Below are positions 33,070 through 42,825 of a DNA stretch of 64,000 nt, piece after piece. Within the stretch, counting starts at the first letter, position 1. Each line of letters begins with the position of its first letter. The position numbers were made by a program, and so were the translations under genes. The stretch comes from an uncultured Candidatus Binatia bacterium (lineage in GTDB: Bacteria; Desulfobacterota; Binatia; Bin18). The stretch lies in NCBI GenBank assembly GCA_958296235.1, contig OY282457.1:2785338-2849337 (forward strand), read 5' to 3'. The notes beneath the pieces were generated by a model, which was not told the origin of the DNA, ran no database searches, and saw nothing but the letters and a program-made list of their open reading frames with translations.

Positions 33070-34491
33070 ATGGCAGACCATCCACTTCCTCCTATGGTAA
33101 GCGGTGGCCTTCCCGTCTTTGGGCATGCGCTTCAATTTCTGCGCGATCCTATTCCTTTAATAGAACGGGGCTATCGCGAGCGCGGCCCTGTTTTCTCTCT
33201 ACAACTCGCGCACAGGCGAGCAGTAGTATTGATCGGACCGGAGAACAATCGCTTCTTTTTCAGTGAGACCGATAAGCTGCTCTCAATCCGCGAGGGCTAC
33301 CCCTTCTTCATCAAAATGTTCCATGAACGCTTTTATTTCTTTGCTGAGTTCGAGGAATACCTTGAGCAGCGGGCCATTATCATGCCACGTTTCCAGGGCC
33401 AGCAGATGCATCAGTATGTGACAACCATGACCAACGAAACGTTTGCGCTCATGGAACGCCTGGGCGAGAAGGGAACATTTGATCTTATTCCAACCCTGGG
33501 TCCGTTAGTGATGCACATTGCCGCCCACGCCTTTCTCGGTCATGATTTTCGGTCTCGTCTGGGAGGTCAGTTTTTCTCGGACTTCCGCTTGTTTTCTGGA
33601 GGGATGGAGCCGGTTTTACCCCTGTGGCTGCCGCTGCCCAAACTGATGCGGAGTCAAAAGGCAAAAAGAAAACTGCACAAAATCCTGGGCGAACTCATAC
33701 AAGAGCGCCGCCGGGACCCAGTTGATCCGCCTGATTTCTTACAGACGCTGATTGCGACCCGCTTCTCTGACGGGAGGCCGATTGACGATGTTTTGATTAT
33801 CAATCTGATCCTGCTGCTTGCGTGGGCCGGACATGAAACCACGGCCGGGCATATTAGCTGGGGCCTCATTGACCTGCTCCAACACCCGGCCTATTTAGCG
33901 TCTGTGCGGGATGAACAGGCTGAGGTTCTTGGCGATGGTCGGGACCTGTCTATGACAGACGCGCGCCAGCTACAGCGCATCGATTGGGCGCTCAAAGAAA
34001 CCGAGCGGCTCCATCCGGTCGCGTTTGTCCTGATGCGCAAGGCCGCCGAGACTTTTACCTGGCAAGGCTTCCACATTCCTCAGGATGCAATGGTGTTTGT
34101 TGCGCCGACTGTCTCGCACCGGATGCCTGAGGTATTCCCGGACCCTGACCAGTATCGTCCAGAGCGTTTCTCCCCGGAGCGCGACGAGTCTCGCCAGCCC
34201 CATAGCCTGATTGGATTTGGGGGGGGCGTGCATCGCTGCGCTGGAGTCAATTTTGCCTATCTTGAGATGAAAATTGTCCTCTCCCTCTTACTTCAGCATT
34301 ATGACTTCACGCTGCTGGACCCCGACCCCCCAGCAGTCGCTGGAGCAAAGACGAAATGGCCCGCCAGTCCGTGTCGGGTCCAATACCGGCGGCGAACCGA
34401 CCTCCCAAAAAAGACACGGCGTCCCCCGTCTCACGCTGGGGAAGAGCGGCTTGCCGAAGCATCGGCCGGCCGCTGTCCGGTTGCGCACTGA
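33070..34491 (+). CDS. Cytochrome P450
   Basis: A 473-residue heme monooxygenase. The I-helix oxygen-binding motif is WAGHETTAGHISWG, the K-helix ExxR lies in ALKETERLHPVAFVLMRKAA, and the heme loop FGGGVHRCAGVNFAY puts the thiolate at Cys390. The PERFSPERDE meander is present. No N-terminal anchor, so a soluble bacterial P450 using separate redox partners, none of which are nearby. Overall it resembles CYP51-like sequences, but assignment to a family needs alignment. The basic tail after residue 450 is longer than usual. Confidence 0.92.
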   Translation: MADHPLPPMVSGGLPVFGHALQFLRDPIPLIERGYRERGPVFSLQLAHRRAVVLIGPENNRFFFSETDKLLSIREGYPFFIKMFHERFYFFAEFEEYLEQRAIIMPRFQGQQMHQYVTTMTNETFALMERLGEKGTFDLIPTLGPLVMHIAAHAFLGHDFRSRLGGQFFSDFRLFSGGMEPVLPLWLPLPKLMRSQKAKRKLHKILGELIQERRRDPVDPPDFLQTLIATRFSDGRPIDDVLIINLILLLAWAGHETTAGHISWGLIDLLQHPAYLASVRDEQAEVLGDGRDLSMTDARQLQRIDWALKETERLHPVAFVLMRKAAETFTWQGFHIPQDAMVFVAPTVSHRMPEVFPDPDQYRPERFSPERDESRQPHSLIGFGGGVHRCAGVNFAYLEMKIVLSLLLQHYDFTLLDPDPPAVAGAKTKWPASPCRVQYRRRTDLPKKTRRPPSHAGEERLAEASAGRCPVAH

Positions 34492-34646
34492 GTGGTCTCG
34501 CAGTTATCTGTCACTCTGCCCCGGTGAGTCAGCGCGGCATTGTGATAGAGCGGAACATCCGCGTCCGGTCCAGCGCGCCCTTTCCTTTCCCCAGCCCAGC
34601 GGCTGCGCTATAAGGATGGACGTTTGGACCCCACAGGAGGAGACGT

Positions 34647-35798
34647 ATGAGCATAAAAGGAAAAGCGGCCATTTCCGGGTTTGCCGAAATGGCTCCGCAA
34701 AAAGGCGCGGGGGATATTACGCCGCTGGGGATTATTGCCAATATGGCGCGTGAGGCCATTGCTGATGCCGGCCTGGAAAAAAGTGATATTGACGGCCTGC
34801 TGACCGGCTGGGCGCTGAGCGACTATAGCGTGCTGTGGCCCTCGGTGGTGGCCGATTACCTGCAAATCCGGCCGGCATATTTCAACCAGGTCGAGCTGGG
34901 CGGGGCCTCTGCCGCTGGCATGGTCTGGCGGGCCGCGGCCGCCATTGAAGCCGGGATGTGCAACACTGTGCTGTGCGTCGTGGGCGACCGGCGCGCCCGG
35001 GCGCGGCAAATGCCGCCCTTCCCGAGCATTGAGGCGGAATTCGATGCGCCCTATGGGCTGATTGCCGCCAACCCCGGCTATGCGTTAATCGCCCAACGCC
35101 ACAAGTATGAATACGGCACCACTGCGGAACAGATGGCGAAGGTTGCGGTAGACCAACGCAAGAGCGCCTGTCAAAACCCGAGCGCCCTGTTCGGGAACAA
35201 GGAAATCGACATCGATGATGTGCTGAACTCGCGCATGATTGTTGACCCCTTACACCTGCTTGAGATCGTCAGTCCCTGTACCGGGGGCGGAGCGTTTATT
35301 GTCACTGGCGCCGAACGCGCCAAAGACGGGCCGCACAAGCCCGTGGTCCTGCTCGGAGCCGGTGAGGCTGGCGGCCATTCGAGCATTACCCATGCGCGCA
35401 GCCTGACGACCTCGTTAGTCAAACCGGCTGCCGAAGCCGCCTTTCGCATGGCCGAAGTCAGCCCGCAGGATATGGACTTTGCGCAGCCCTATGACTGTTA
35501 CACCATCACCGTCATCGTGACCCTCGAAGACGCCGGCTTTTGTGAAAAAGGCGACGGCGGTCGGTTTGTTGCAGACCACGACCTCTCCTACGCCGGCGAC
35601 TTTCCCTGCAACACCCACGGCGGCCAACTGTCCTTTGGGCAGCCGGGGCTCGCCGGTGGTATGAGCCATGTCATTGAGGGCGCGCGGCAGCTCATGGGAC
35701 GTGGGGGAGGGCGGCAGGTCAGAGATGCTGCCATCGGCTATGTGAATGGCAACGGCGGGATCATGGCCGAGCAGTGCAGTCTCGTCTTGGGTGTCTAG
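34647..35798 (+). CDS. Thiolase family protein (SCP2-type acetyl-CoA acetyltransferase-like)
   Basis: A 383-residue thiolase-fold protein. AISGFAEMAPQKGAGD and NQVELGGASAAGMVWRAAAA are typical of SCP2-like bacterial thiolases; the usual nucleophile Cys position has Ser-Ala (GGASAAG), as in the subset that lacks the classical Cys. The C-terminal GQPGLAGGMSHVIEGARQLM and NGNGGIMAEQCS are conserved. GGAGGAG precedes the ATG. It is paired with a DUF35 protein 18 bases on; such pairs form complexes in lipid, sterol or ketone degradation. Confidence 0.9.
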   Translation: MSIKGKAAISGFAEMAPQKGAGDITPLGIIANMAREAIADAGLEKSDIDGLLTGWALSDYSVLWPSVVADYLQIRPAYFNQVELGGASAAGMVWRAAAAIEAGMCNTVLCVVGDRRARARQMPPFPSIEAEFDAPYGLIAANPGYALIAQRHKYEYGTTAEQMAKVAVDQRKSACQNPSALFGNKEIDIDDVLNSRMIVDPLHLLEIVSPCTGGGAFIVTGAERAKDGPHKPVVLLGAGEAGGHSSITHARSLTTSLVKPAAEAAFRMAEVSPQDMDFAQPYDCYTITVIVTLEDAGFCEKGDGGRFVADHDLSYAGDFPCNTHGGQLSFGQPGLAGGMSHVIEGARQLMGRGGGRQVRDAAIGYVNGNGGIMAEQCSLVLGV

Positions 35799-35816
35799 CC
35801 GCCGGAAAGGAAAATC

Positions 35817-36224
35817 ATGGGTGACTATACCAAACCCCTGCCCCATCCGAATGACGTCTCTCAACCCTTTTGGGATGCGGCCAAACGGCACGAACTCCAG
35901 ATCCAACGCTGCAATGCGTGTGGGACCTCTATCTTTTACCCGCGTGAAGCCTGTTCGGAATGCTTGGCCGCCGACCTCATCTGGATTCCCGCGTCCGGCA
36001 AAGGCCGGCTGTATTCCTACACCATTGCCCAGGCTCCAACGCATCCGGCCTTTGCCGACGATGTGCCCTATGTGATCGCTATTATTGAACTCGAAGAAGG
36101 TCCGCATATCACCACCAATCTCGTCGGCTGCCAGCCCGACCAGGTGAGGATAGGCATGCCGGTTGTGGCCTCCTTTGAGGATGTGAATGCGGAAACGACG
36201 CTGGTCAAGTTCCGGCCCGCATAG
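35817..36224 (+). CDS. Zn-ribbon OB-fold protein (DUF35), thiolase partner
   Basis: A 135-residue DUF35 protein: rubredoxin-like zinc ribbon (CNACGTSIFYPREACSECLA, four Cys) then an OB-fold that binds acyl-CoA (GKGRLYSYTIAQAPTHPAFA, YVIAIIELEEGPHITTNLVG). In characterised pairs it delivers or holds the CoA thioester for the thiolase-fold partner. Encoded directly after that gene and co-directional. Confidence 0.92.
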   Translation: MGDYTKPLPHPNDVSQPFWDAAKRHELQIQRCNACGTSIFYPREACSECLAADLIWIPASGKGRLYSYTIAQAPTHPAFADDVPYVIAIIELEEGPHITTNLVGCQPDQVRIGMPVVASFEDVNAETTLVKFRPA

Positions 36225-36299
36225 GCAGGCGCCCCGCGGGAAAAGACGCCCGGTGGTGAGAAAACAGCCAGCGGATCAATGTTTGTCCAGCTGACTCTT

Positions 36300-37097
36300 C
36301 TATAGCGCTTCAAGCGCATCTTTTTCGACCCAGCCGCGCCGCCCATCGCAGCGGGCGACCTGCCACCAGTCTTCTCGGACATCGAGCACCTGGACCCGCG
36401 TGCCCTGGGTGACGGAGAAATGGACCGTGCCGCTCGCAGCCGGCTCAAAACGGACCGGAGTGTCCCCTTGTTTGAACACCACGGCGTGTCGCTGCCAATC
36501 GCTCGTCCATAGCTGCTGGGCCAGCGAGAGCGTGAGCACTACCAGGCCGGCGGCGACTCCCCAGCCCGCGTAGCGGAGCCACTGGGGCCGACGCGACCAC
36601 AGACGGTACACAGCAAAAACCACAAAGAGCAGGCTATAGGCCGCACTGGTAAGCCGCGCCAACTGGTCGGTGGTGACTCTGTGGGCAAGCGGAAAGACCA
36701 GGCCTTGCCACAGGAGAGGCCGGCAGACTTCCGCGCCCGTGAGTGAGCGGGCGAAGCCCAGGTTGGCTGCCAGGTCCGGGTCGCTGGGGAGGAAACGCCG
36801 CGCCCGCTCGTAGCTCAGGATGGCTCTCCCCACTTGTCCTGCCTTGAAATAGGCATTGCCAAGATTGAAATAGACATTGCCGCTGGCGAGACCGGACTGA
36901 AGCACGGCTTCGTAGGCCTCCACCGCCTCGGCGTACTGGCCTTGGGTGTAAAGGGTATTGGCGCGAAAAAAGGCAGTCTGAGGGGTTGCTGGAACAGCGG
37001 CCGCCAGGAAGGCCGCCCAGCAGAGACAGACAGCGCTGAGCAGAGAAAATCGTACGCCTCGCCAGTGCCGAAGTCGGAGAAATTGCGGCAGCTTCAT
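36300..37097 (-). CDS. batE: BatE-like TPR and SH3 protein
   Basis: Last gene of the MoxR-Bat operon, 265 residues. Signal/membrane segment at the N-terminus (LLSAVCLCWAAFLAAAVPA), TPR repeats (AEAVEAYEAVLQSGLASGNV, YFNLGNAYFKAGQVGRAILS), two further membrane segments (about 145-185) and a C-terminal bacterial SH3 domain (TQGTRVQVLDVREDWWQVAR). This is the BatE layout. Role in envelope stress or oxygen tolerance is known only loosely in other bacteria. Starts 12 bases after BatD. Confidence 0.88.
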   Translation of the reverse strand: MKLPQFLRLRHWRGVRFSLLSAVCLCWAAFLAAAVPATPQTAFFRANTLYTQGQYAEAVEAYEAVLQSGLASGNVYFNLGNAYFKAGQVGRAILSYERARRFLPSDPDLAANLGFARSLTGAEVCRPLLWQGLVFPLAHRVTTDQLARLTSAAYSLLFVVFAVYRLWSRRPQWLRYAGWGVAAGLVVLTLSLAQQLWTSDWQRHAVVFKQGDTPVRFEPAASGTVHFSVTQGTRVQVLDVREDWWQVARCDGRRGWVEKDALEAL

Positions 37098-37109
37098 GGT
37101 CCCGTTATG

Positions 37110-38975
37110 TTAAGCGGCCTGTGTTTGAAACTGCCGGTGAGCGCGTTCAAGCTGGTCAATAAGCTGACGCGCCAGGGTCAGGATTTCGTGACTCTGGTCC
37201 CGCATGGATGCGGTCGTGCCTTGGGCGAAACGCAGCTGCTCACAGGTCTCCCACACCAAGTCAATCTGCTCCAGATACGTCTGAGAGACGCCCCGCTCGC
37301 GGAGCGCCTGGGTGTCAATGCCACTCGGGGGCTGATCGAACTTGGCGGAAACATAGTCTTGGAGTGTGTGCGCCAGCGTGGTGTACAAGGCGGGATACTC
37401 CTCCTGGGTCAAAAGGCGCTCCGCCTGGGCCAGACTCTGCCGCGCCTGTTTCCCCGCGGCAGTAAAGCGGGCGTAGCGACTATCGCTGTGCAGCCGGCGG
37501 CGGCGCTGGTCGTACCACCAGGCGCTGAGGAAGAGCAACGCCGGCAGGGGTTGCCACAGGAGAAAACCAGGGCTGTGATACCACGGCCTGGCGCGCGGAA
37601 CCAGAGCGCCGGGCGCGTCTTTGATATAGACAAGGTCCTGACCAAGCGCCTCCGGCTCGTCCTGACCGCGTGTCGGTGTATCCGGCTGGCCGGCCACGAC
37701 TGTTTTTTGCGGTGTGGTTTTCGGCGGACGAACGACAAGGGCAATCGGCTGACTTTCGAGCGTCCGGTAGCGCCCGGCCTGAGGATCGAAATAACTGAAC
37801 TGCACCGCGGGAATGGCCGTCAGGGTCTGCTGCTGCGGAATGAGCACCTGCTCAAAGGATTTTGTTGACCCCTGCGTTTTTCCGGCAAGCGGCTCATAGG
37901 CGCGGAAACCGTCAGTCTGCACAAACATGGGCGCGGCGGCAGCGGCAAGATAGCCGCTGCCATTGATGCGCATATGGACGGTAATCGGGTCTCCGACAGA
38001 CAGGGCGTGCGGTGCTGCGCTCACGTCCAGATCAAACGCGCCGACCGCGCCTGAGAAATTGGCGGGTCTGCCGACTTCCGGCAGTGGCTGCACGCTGAGG
38101 GTCAAGGGGTCGGAACGCAGGGTGAGCTGCCGCCGCTCAGAAGAAAACGTCGAAAAGAAGTCGTTCTGGAAGAAACGATCAAAGAACGGGGCGCTGAAAG
38201 GCGAGCCGCCCCGGCGACGGGTGAGGACGTTGAGCTGGAGACTCGCCGGACCGAGCGCCAGACTCCCTGAGCGGAGGGGGACCGCCTCTGTATCAAAATG
38301 CAGAACGGTGAATGTCCGGCCGCCCAGCGTCTGTCGCTGTTGGGTGGGTTCGGAGAAAGGCTCGACCGAGAAGCCGTCTTTGCTGAATTGCGGATACTGG
38401 ACGTCAGAGACTCGGGCCGCTCCAATATGGAGCTTGACTGTAACCGGAACACGTTCGTGTAGATAAACTTCGGGGCGCGGAACGGACAGCTGAAGACGCA
38501 GCTCGTTTTGGCCGCCCGCGGCTTGAGGACGTTGTTGAGCCGGGGAGGGCTGTCTGCCAGACGGAGAGGGCGGCGCGGCCTGGGGTGATGGCTGTGCAGC
38601 CGCAATTGTAACGTCCAGCGGGTCGGTGTGATACTGCCGCCCCTGATATTCCACGGAAAATGGACCCAGAGTGAACCGGCCCGGCTTGCGCGAGAGGAGA
38701 GAGTAGCGATGTTGCACAGACGCTGCGACTTGACCGTTGCTGATAGACACTTGCGTGGAAGGACCAAGATAGCGACTCTCGAACCCGTCAATATCGAGCG
38801 GCGGGGCCGGCGCATCCTGGGTCCCTCTGACCTGAATGGACAGCGTCAGCGCCTCACCGAGCGTTGCGCGCTGCGGATGGACAGTGGCGTGGACACTCAC
38901 CTCGGCAGCAGACAGCGCCGGACAGACAAGGCCAAACAGCAGGCACAGGGGGAGAATAAACGCGCGCCTTTTCAT
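37110..38975 (-). CDS. batD: BatD family protein
   Basis: A 621-residue exported and membrane-anchored protein. A signal peptide (FILPLCLLFGLVCPALSA) leads to repeated Ig-like beta domains (VSVHATVHPQRATLGEALTL; LQLSVPRPEVYLHERVPVTV), a Pro/Gln-rich linker near residue 140 and a membrane segment near residue 465 (PGFLLWQPLPALLFLSAWWY) with a helical cytosolic tail. This matches BatD of the aerotolerance operon, proposed to bind the VWA proteins BatA/BatB at the periplasmic face. Confidence 0.9.
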   Translation of the reverse strand: MKRRAFILPLCLLFGLVCPALSAAEVSVHATVHPQRATLGEALTLSIQVRGTQDAPAPPLDIDGFESRYLGPSTQVSISNGQVAASVQHRYSLLSRKPGRFTLGPFSVEYQGRQYHTDPLDVTIAAAQPSPQAAPPSPSGRQPSPAQQRPQAAGGQNELRLQLSVPRPEVYLHERVPVTVKLHIGAARVSDVQYPQFSKDGFSVEPFSEPTQQRQTLGGRTFTVLHFDTEAVPLRSGSLALGPASLQLNVLTRRRGGSPFSAPFFDRFFQNDFFSTFSSERRQLTLRSDPLTLSVQPLPEVGRPANFSGAVGAFDLDVSAAPHALSVGDPITVHMRINGSGYLAAAAAPMFVQTDGFRAYEPLAGKTQGSTKSFEQVLIPQQQTLTAIPAVQFSYFDPQAGRYRTLESQPIALVVRPPKTTPQKTVVAGQPDTPTRGQDEPEALGQDLVYIKDAPGALVPRARPWYHSPGFLLWQPLPALLFLSAWWYDQRRRRLHSDSRYARFTAAGKQARQSLAQAERLLTQEEYPALYTTLAHTLQDYVSAKFDQPPSGIDTQALRERGVSQTYLEQIDLVWETCEQLRFAQGTTASMRDQSHEILTLARQLIDQLERAHRQFQTQAA

Positions 38976-38984
38976 TTTCCTTCC

Positions 38985-39737
38985 CTACCAGTCTCGTAAG
39001 GGTTCAGTCATGCTGCCGCGTTGGGCTTGCCGGGCAAATTCATCCGGGCTGAGTTCTTCGTTACGGGCCGTATCGATCACAGACTGCGCTTCGTTCTCGG
39101 ACATCTCGTCGGCTTGGTCCTGGCCTGTGTGTCTTTCCTGCTCTGCCCGAGCGGAGTCCTGGGGGTGTTCTCCGTCGGGTTGCTGGTCCTGCCGCTCCTG
39201 CTGCTGTTGCCGGTCGTCCGCCTCGGGTTGCGGTTGCTGCTCAAGTTTGTCTTGCAACTCTTCGATCCTTTTGGCCACAAACTCATAGTTGAACTTCGCA
39301 TCCTGATCCGTTGGGTCGGCACCCAGCGCGCGTCGATACGAGGCCAGGGCATTGGTATAGGCGGCGAGGGCCGCCTGCGGATTCTGCTCCTCTGCCGGCG
39401 CGCCCATTTGATACTGGGTATTCCCCATGTTGTAGGCGGTTCGGGCGGCCCGTCCGGCCTCCGCGGCAGAATCTTCGGGGCGGGCTTGTACGCGCGAGAA
39501 AGAGGTGAGCGCCTGGGTGTACGCGCCGGCTTTATAGTGCGCCGTTCCCATATTGAAATTGAGCAGCGGCGAGTCGGGCTGGTCGACTAATGCCTGGCCG
39601 TAGGATTCGACTGCGCCGCCAAAGCTGCCCTCGGAGAATAATCGGTTCCCCTCAACCACCTGGCTGCGCAGACTATCAGTCCAGGCGACACACAGGAGAA
39701 CACAGCAGCTCAGCAGCAGTCGCTGTACGCTAGTCAT
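38985..39737 (-). CDS. batC: BatC-like TPR protein
   Basis: A 250-residue exported TPR protein (signal segment LLLSCCVLLCVAWTDSL; TPRs GNRLFSEGSFGGAVESYGQA and LLNFNMGTAHYKAGAYTQAL) with a long acidic, Gln/Glu/Asp-rich tail (QQPQPEADDRQQQQERQDQQ). This is the BatC pattern. Its ATG overlaps the BatB stop (ATGA). The low-complexity tail may be disordered and mediate contacts with BatA, BatB and BatE. Confidence 0.85.
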   Translation of the reverse strand: MTSVQRLLLSCCVLLCVAWTDSLRSQVVEGNRLFSEGSFGGAVESYGQALVDQPDSPLLNFNMGTAHYKAGAYTQALTSFSRVQARPEDSAAEAGRAARTAYNMGNTQYQMGAPAEEQNPQAALAAYTNALASYRRALGADPTDQDAKFNYEFVAKRIEELQDKLEQQPQPEADDRQQQQERQDQQPDGEHPQDSARAEQERHTGQDQADEMSENEAQSVIDTARNEELSPDEFARQAQRGSMTEPLRDW

Positions 39738-40798
39738 GCCTTGTGCTCCTCTCCAGGAAGCGAGGAGCGCCTGACCTGCTCGGGAGGCTCTTTGTCGGCC
39801 GCTTGAGAACGCTGGTCTCGAATACAGCCTTCCAGGGCGAGCAGGAGGAGACCCAGGGCGAGCGGGAGTTGAAAGCGCTCCGCATAACGGCGCTCCAGGG
39901 TTGCGGTGAGGTCTCGCTTTTCAAGCCGGCTCAGATAGCGCGTATAGATCTCCCCCAGACCCAGACTCGGGCCGGCATCGTAGACATAGGCACCGCCGGT
40001 TGTCAGCGCAATTTGCTGCAAGGTTTCCGTATCCAGACGCGACTTGATGACTTGCCCCTGGCGGTCTTTCAGAAAACTGCGTCTGCCATCCACACTAAGC
40101 GGAATCAGCTCGCCCTCCGGGCTGCCGACCCCGACAGTATAGATTTTGATGCCTTTTGCCGCAGCCTGCTGACTGGCCGCCTGAAGCTGGCCGTCATGGT
40201 CTTCACCGTCGGTGATAATCAGCAGCGCATGATGCTGGCCGGGCTGGTTTTCAAAGGCCGCCAGCCCGGTCTGGATGGCCGCGCCCAAGGCCGTCCCACC
40301 CTTGGGGATAATGCCGACCGTGACGGAACGCAGGCTCTCTAAAAATGCTCCGTAATCCAGCGTCAAGGGGCACTGGATAAAAGCCGAACCCGCAAAAGCG
40401 ACCAGCCCGATCCGGTCTCCTTGAAGGCGCTGCACGAGGTCCTGAAGGGCCAGTTTGGCGCGCTCCAACCGCGTCGGGGTGACGTCCGTTGCGAGCATAC
40501 TGCGCGAAGTGTCAAGCGCGACCACGATATCCGCCCCCTCGCGGTGGACCGCTTCCCACTGAAATCCCCAGCGGGGTCCTGCCAGGGCAATGAGCAGAAG
40601 AGTGAGTGCCACGACCAGAAGGCCGGCCCGCCAGTGATGACCATGCTGAGCCGTATCGGATGTCAGAACGGGTAAGAGACTGGCTTGGGCGAACTGTTCC
40701 AAGGCGCGCCGCCGCCGCCGCAGGGCCCACACCAGGAGACCGGCGACAAGCGGAACGCAGCACAACAGCCACAGCAATTGAGGGGTACGCCAAACCAT
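39734..40798 (-). CDS. batB: BatB-like VWA domain protein
   Basis: A 354-residue membrane protein with two N-terminal segments (PQLLWLLCCVPLVAGLLVWA; GLLVVALTLLLIALAG), a VWA domain with intact MIDAS (VALDTSRSM, and TDGEDHDG) and a C-terminal membrane helix (FQLPLALGLLLLALEG). Binds a divalent metal and probably BatD/BatC. The start shares one base with the BatA stop (TGATG). An upstream frame to 40876 is a shadow of batA. Confidence 0.92.
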   Translation of the reverse strand: MVWRTPQLLWLLCCVPLVAGLLVWALRRRRRALEQFAQASLLPVLTSDTAQHGHHWRAGLLVVALTLLLIALAGPRWGFQWEAVHREGADIVVALDTSRSMLATDVTPTRLERAKLALQDLVQRLQGDRIGLVAFAGSAFIQCPLTLDYGAFLESLRSVTVGIIPKGGTALGAAIQTGLAAFENQPGQHHALLIITDGEDHDGQLQAASQQAAAKGIKIYTVGVGSPEGELIPLSVDGRRSFLKDRQGQVIKSRLDTETLQQIALTTGGAYVYDAGPSLGLGEIYTRYLSRLEKRDLTATLERRYAERFQLPLALGLLLLALEGCIRDQRSQAADKEPPEQVRRSSLPGEEHKA

Positions 40799-41793
40799 CA
40801 GGGCAGCTTTCGCAGGAGCGTGTGATTCAGGCCCGTTTCCAGGCCAATCAGGGCGAGCGCCCACACAATACACCACGGATAGAGCTCATAATAATCGAGG
40901 TAGAGCGGCGCGCGAAAAGGGGTGCGCTCCAACTGATCAATCGTCTCGTAAATGGACTGCAGGCTGGCGGTGTTCGTTGCGCGGAAATAGCGCCCTCCCG
41001 TGGTCTGGGCGATATTCGCCAGCGTCTCCTCGTCAATATCCACCTGTATGGGACGGTAGACGGTGTTGCCAAACGCATCCCGGGTCGGATAGGGGGCCAG
41101 GCCGCGGGTCCCTGCGCCAATGGTATAGACTTTGATGCCTAGGGCGCTGGCCGCGTCCGCCGCGGTCAGTGGCGAGACCCGGCCCGCATTGTTCTGCCCA
41201 TCGGTGAGTAGAATCACGATCTTACTCTTGGCCTCCGAGTGTTCCAGGCGACCCGCCGCGGTTGCCAGGGCAGAGCCAATGGCCGTGCCATCCTCGATCA
41301 TCCCAATCTCGGCGCGATCCAGGTTCTGCAACAGCCAGCCGTGATCGAGGGTAAGCGGACACTGGGTATAGGGCCGGGCGCTGAACAGGACCAGGCCGAT
41401 CCGGTCCCCGCCGCGGGCGGTTACAAAATCCCTGACAACCGATTTCACTACCTCCAGCCGGTTGGCCCGCCCGCGCTCCAGGTTGAAGTCTTCGGACAGC
41501 ATGCTGCTCGAAATATCAACGGCCAGCACAATATCGATACCTTCACCGGAATACTGGCTCTCAGCCTTGCCGAGTTGGGGGCGGGCAAGCGCGAGGACCA
41601 GGAGGAAGAGCGCCGCCCCCCGGAACAGCGGTAAAATCCAACGCCAGCGTCGTTTCCCCGTCTGCGTCAGGGAACGCAGCAGAGCCAGGCTGGGATAACG
41701 GACCGCGGCCTCAGAGCCAGTCCGTCGTTGGAGCCAGAAGACCAGCGGAATGAGCAGCCAGACCAGCAGTACCCAGGGGTCATGCAGCCGCAT
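40798..41793 (-). CDS. batA: BatA-like VWA domain protein
   Basis: A 331-residue VWA membrane protein: N-terminal segments (PWVLLVWLLIPLVFWLQR; ILPLFRGAALFLLVLALARP), VWA MIDAS DISSSM, GTAIG and TDGQNNAG, and a C-terminal helix. The true start is the ATG at 41793 after AGGAGG, inside the end of the preceding gene (14-base overlap); the longer frame to 42021 is a shadow of that gene. Forms the VWA pair with BatB. Confidence 0.92.
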   Translation of the reverse strand: MRLHDPWVLLVWLLIPLVFWLQRRTGSEAAVRYPSLALLRSLTQTGKRRWRWILPLFRGAALFLLVLALARPQLGKAESQYSGEGIDIVLAVDISSSMLSEDFNLERGRANRLEVVKSVVRDFVTARGGDRIGLVLFSARPYTQCPLTLDHGWLLQNLDRAEIGMIEDGTAIGSALATAAGRLEHSEAKSKIVILLTDGQNNAGRVSPLTAADAASALGIKVYTIGAGTRGLAPYPTRDAFGNTVYRPIQVDIDEETLANIAQTTGGRYFRATNTASLQSIYETIDQLERTPFRAPLYLDYYELYPWCIVWALALIGLETGLNHTLLRKLP

Positions 41794-42811
41794 GCCGGTC
41801 CTCCTGTGGCCGAGCGGGCGCGTCAGAGCTCGTCTGGGCGCGCCGGGGCCGGGTTTCGTCCACAAACCGTTTGGCCGCTTCATAGGCCGCCTCGCTCTCG
41901 TCCAGGCTGGGGCGATGTCGGGCGAATTTGACCAGATCTGCCTGGGCCAGGAACGCGCCGAGCAGGCGCTGCCGGGTCGGCGGGAGACGGCTGGGGCGCG
42001 TATCGCGGGTGACGGCCACAAGGAATTCTTCCGTCGTCATTTCCGGGGCGCGCACCCGGAGTCCATCTTCCAGATAGGTTCGGACAATAGCCGACAGGGC
42101 AACATAATACGCCTCAAACTGACCGGCTTGCGGCAGGTGCCTGGCCCGTAAATGCGACAGGGACTCAAGGGCGACCTCGTGGGCCGGCCGGGGTGGGAGA
42201 ACCGCCGCGCGACGGAATCGGTTCAGAAAATAGTAGAGAGCCATGCCAATGCCGATCAACGCGACCAGGGCCGCTCCGCCCACGAGGGGGAGTCGCCAGT
42301 TAAAGGGCACGTCTTCGGGCGGTTTGATGTCGCGGATGTCGGTCGGCTGCCCCTCCTGCGCGAGCAAGCTCGCCACATGAACCCGGAGCGCCTCGCCAGT
42401 GACCTCGCGCCGGCTGCCGTCAGGCGTTGTATACGGCACGCGTAGAGCCGGGAGCATATGATAGCCCGTGGTGAAAATGGTGAGCGTATACCACTGGGTG
42501 ATGATGGTCCGTTGAGCCTGTAGCTGGTCCGGCTGCCGACCAAAATCGATAATGTCAAACTCGCCGATGCGCTCGTGGAACAGGGGGACAGAGACGTCCA
42601 GGCCGGTCTCCGCGCTGATTGTCATGGTGTAGCGGAGGTGATCCCCGATGGTGATTTCGTCCCGATCGACACTGGTCTGGAGGTGAACCGGGCCAGTCTG
42701 TTTCCCCCCGTCCGCGGCGGCCCGAGTCACGGCCGGCAGGCTGAGGAGAGGCCACACGGCGAGCAGCAGGGCCAACGGCGCTTTGCGGGCAACACAGGGG
42801 AGGCGTCTCAT
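41780..42811 (-). CDS. DUF4381-like membrane protein of the MoxR-Bat operon
   Basis: A 343-residue protein with a signal peptide (APLALLLAVWPLLSLPAVTR), a periplasmic beta-rich domain (LQTSVDRDEITIGDHLRYTM), one membrane helix near residue 180 (LVGGAALVALIGIGMALYYF) and a helical cytosolic tail (AYYVALSAIVRTYLEDGLRV). The tail matches DUF4381-type proteins between DUF58 and BatA genes in such operons. The role is probably structural. Its end overlaps batA. Confidence 0.8.
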   Translation of the reverse strand: MRRLPCVARKAPLALLLAVWPLLSLPAVTRAAADGGKQTGPVHLQTSVDRDEITIGDHLRYTMTISAETGLDVSVPLFHERIGEFDIIDFGRQPDQLQAQRTIITQWYTLTIFTTGYHMLPALRVPYTTPDGSRREVTGEALRVHVASLLAQEGQPTDIRDIKPPEDVPFNWRLPLVGGAALVALIGIGMALYYFLNRFRRAAVLPPRPAHEVALESLSHLRARHLPQAGQFEAYYVALSAIVRTYLEDGLRVRAPEMTTEEFLVAVTRDTRPSRLPPTRQRLLGAFLAQADLVKFARHRPSLDESEAAYEAAKRFVDETRPRRAQTSSDAPARPQEDRHAAA

Positions 42812-42825
42812 GAGGAATCCAATAA

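Noticed and set aside
40798..42021. 407-codon version of batA
   Set aside because: The first 76 codons are a shadow of the preceding DUF4381-like gene; AGGAGG marks the ATG at 41793.
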